The position numbers and the translations under genes are program-made. Of a DNA stretch of 64,000 nt, positions 63,520-64,000 are shown in pieces. The stretch is from the NCBI GenBank assembly GCA_945928865.1, contig CAMENZ010000002.1, positions 124,001 through 188,000 on the forward strand. The letters run 5' to 3'. A model generated the notes under the pieces. That model was given only the letters and a program-made list of their open reading frames with translations. It did no database searches and had not been told where the DNA came from. The stretch comes from an uncultured Clostridia bacterium (lineage in GTDB: Bacteria; Bacillota; Clostridia; Peptostreptococcales; Anaerovoracaceae). Positions within the stretch are counted from its first letter, which is position 1. Each line of letters opens with the position of its first letter.

Positions 63520-64000
63520 GTCCATTTCTCCCTTTTCCCTCTTTTCCAAATATTTTTTCTTTAATAAATTTAAAATCTTCAGGCAATGTGCCCTTAATAA
63601 CCTTACCTTCTAAGTAAGCCAAAGGTTCATCATCCCCTACATAGTTAAAATCCAATTCATAGGCATTAAGTAGCTGTGTGGAAAGCTTGAAATTCTTAAA
63701 AGCCCATCGGTTGATTCTACTATTTCCGTATTTCACATCTCCAATGATAGGATAGTTGGATTTTGCTAAATGCACTCTAATCTGATGGGTTCTACCCGTT
63801 ATAATTTCAACCTCTACCAAGGTAACTTTTTCTCCATCAAAATCCGCCTGCTCCAAAGGTCTTACTAAAGTTTCCATTACCTTGCCGGCATCCTCATCAG
63901 AGACTACCTTAACTAAATTCCTAGCTTCTTCCTTAACCATTTTATCCTTAAGTCTCAAAGGCTTATTTAAATTTCCGGCTACTATTGTCAAATATTTCTT
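63494..64000 (-). CDS. RluA-family pseudouridine synthase, C-terminal part (5' end outside window)
   Basis: The frame is open to the window edge, so only the last ~168 residues are visible. KKYLTIVAGNL at the cut is the usual middle of RluA proteins, and EIITGRTHQIRVHLAKSNYP is the conserved RluA C-terminal motif. The catalytic RLD-containing part lies outside. It modifies uridines in rRNA or tRNA. First visible gene of the rluA-lepB-smpB-hydrogenase-Mur-LRR run. Confidence 0.9.
   Translation of the reverse strand, partial: KKYLTIVAGNLNKPLRLKDKMVKEEARNLVKVVSDEDAGKVMETLVRPLEQADFDGEKVTLVEVEIITGRTHQIRVHLAKSNYPIIGDVKYGNSRINRWAFKNFKLSTQLLNAYELDFNYVGDDEPLAYLEGKVIKGTLPEDFKFIKEKIFGKEGKGRNGHEEYFRMD

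Overview
The window is one contiguous, gene-dense stretch of a low-GC Gram-positive chromosome, most consistent with an anaerobic member of the Clostridia. The signs are AT-rich codons with strong AGGAGG-type ribosome sites, a group-B-like [FeFe] hydrogenase, a CD1871A-type CXXC mini-protein, a raiA-like RNA upstream of hpf, and the cdaA-cdaR-glmM-glmS and ftsE-ftsX-M23 hydrolase blocks. I see no phage, transposase, plasmid or CRISPR locus, no rRNA and no tRNA. About three quarters of the genes are on the minus strand.

Layout. 1-12 kb: the end of a large FtsX-type ABC permease (plus), then a minus-strand block: P-loop-like protein, ftsE-ftsX-M23 hydrolase, recJ, YerC/TrpR-like regulator, sfp-type transferase, recX, tcdA, CXXC mini-protein, membrane polyferredoxin, exoA, acyl-ACP thioesterase. 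12-23 kb: split transketolase, mgtE, gdhA (plus), addA without addB, gpmI (plus), then a module-built intergenic repeat that replaces the end of a relB/dinJ antitoxin gene. 23-36 kb: a secreted GH114-like protein, two flavoproteins, an HdeD-like membrane protein, dinB (plus), a TIGR01440 protein, ahcY, glmS, glmM, cdaR, cdaA. 36-45 kb: a second repeat copy, hpf, a separately promoted structured RNA (raiA-like), a MATE exporter (plus), comF, recD2-like helicase, CCA transferase, yhaM-like nuclease, nadE. 45-56 kb: C69 dipeptidase, an ECF sigma factor with a membrane-anchored partner, an aminotransferase, an ECF transporter S component with an unidentified structured leader, threonine aldolase, a degenerate E2-type acyltransferase, a HutD-membrane fusion, queT under a preQ1-I riboswitch, and an EcsC protein. 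56-64 kb: tmRNA, a third partial repeat copy (inverted), an L,D-transpeptidase, a Mur-ligase/leucine-rich-repeat fusion, [FeFe] hydrogenase, smpB, lepB and the end of an RluA-type synthase.

How the genes work together. The cda-glm block links c-di-AMP synthesis to UDP-GlcNAc precursor supply. FtsEX with its coiled-coil M23 protein is a division-linked wall hydrolase system. smpB and ssrA give trans-translation. recJ, recX, addA, recD2-like, exoA and dinB form a spread-out DNA repair set. tcdA, queT and the CCA enzyme serve tRNA.

Least explained signals: (1) a repeat family built of palindromic ~38-bp ATAGTG...CACTAT modules, seen twice with modules and once as flank only; (2) marked over-representation of the decamer CAAAATC(C/T)GC throughout the window, also present inside those repeat modules; (3) an unidentified structured RNA near 51.1 kb; (4) a Mur ligase-like protein fused to leucine-rich repeats next to the hydrogenase gene.
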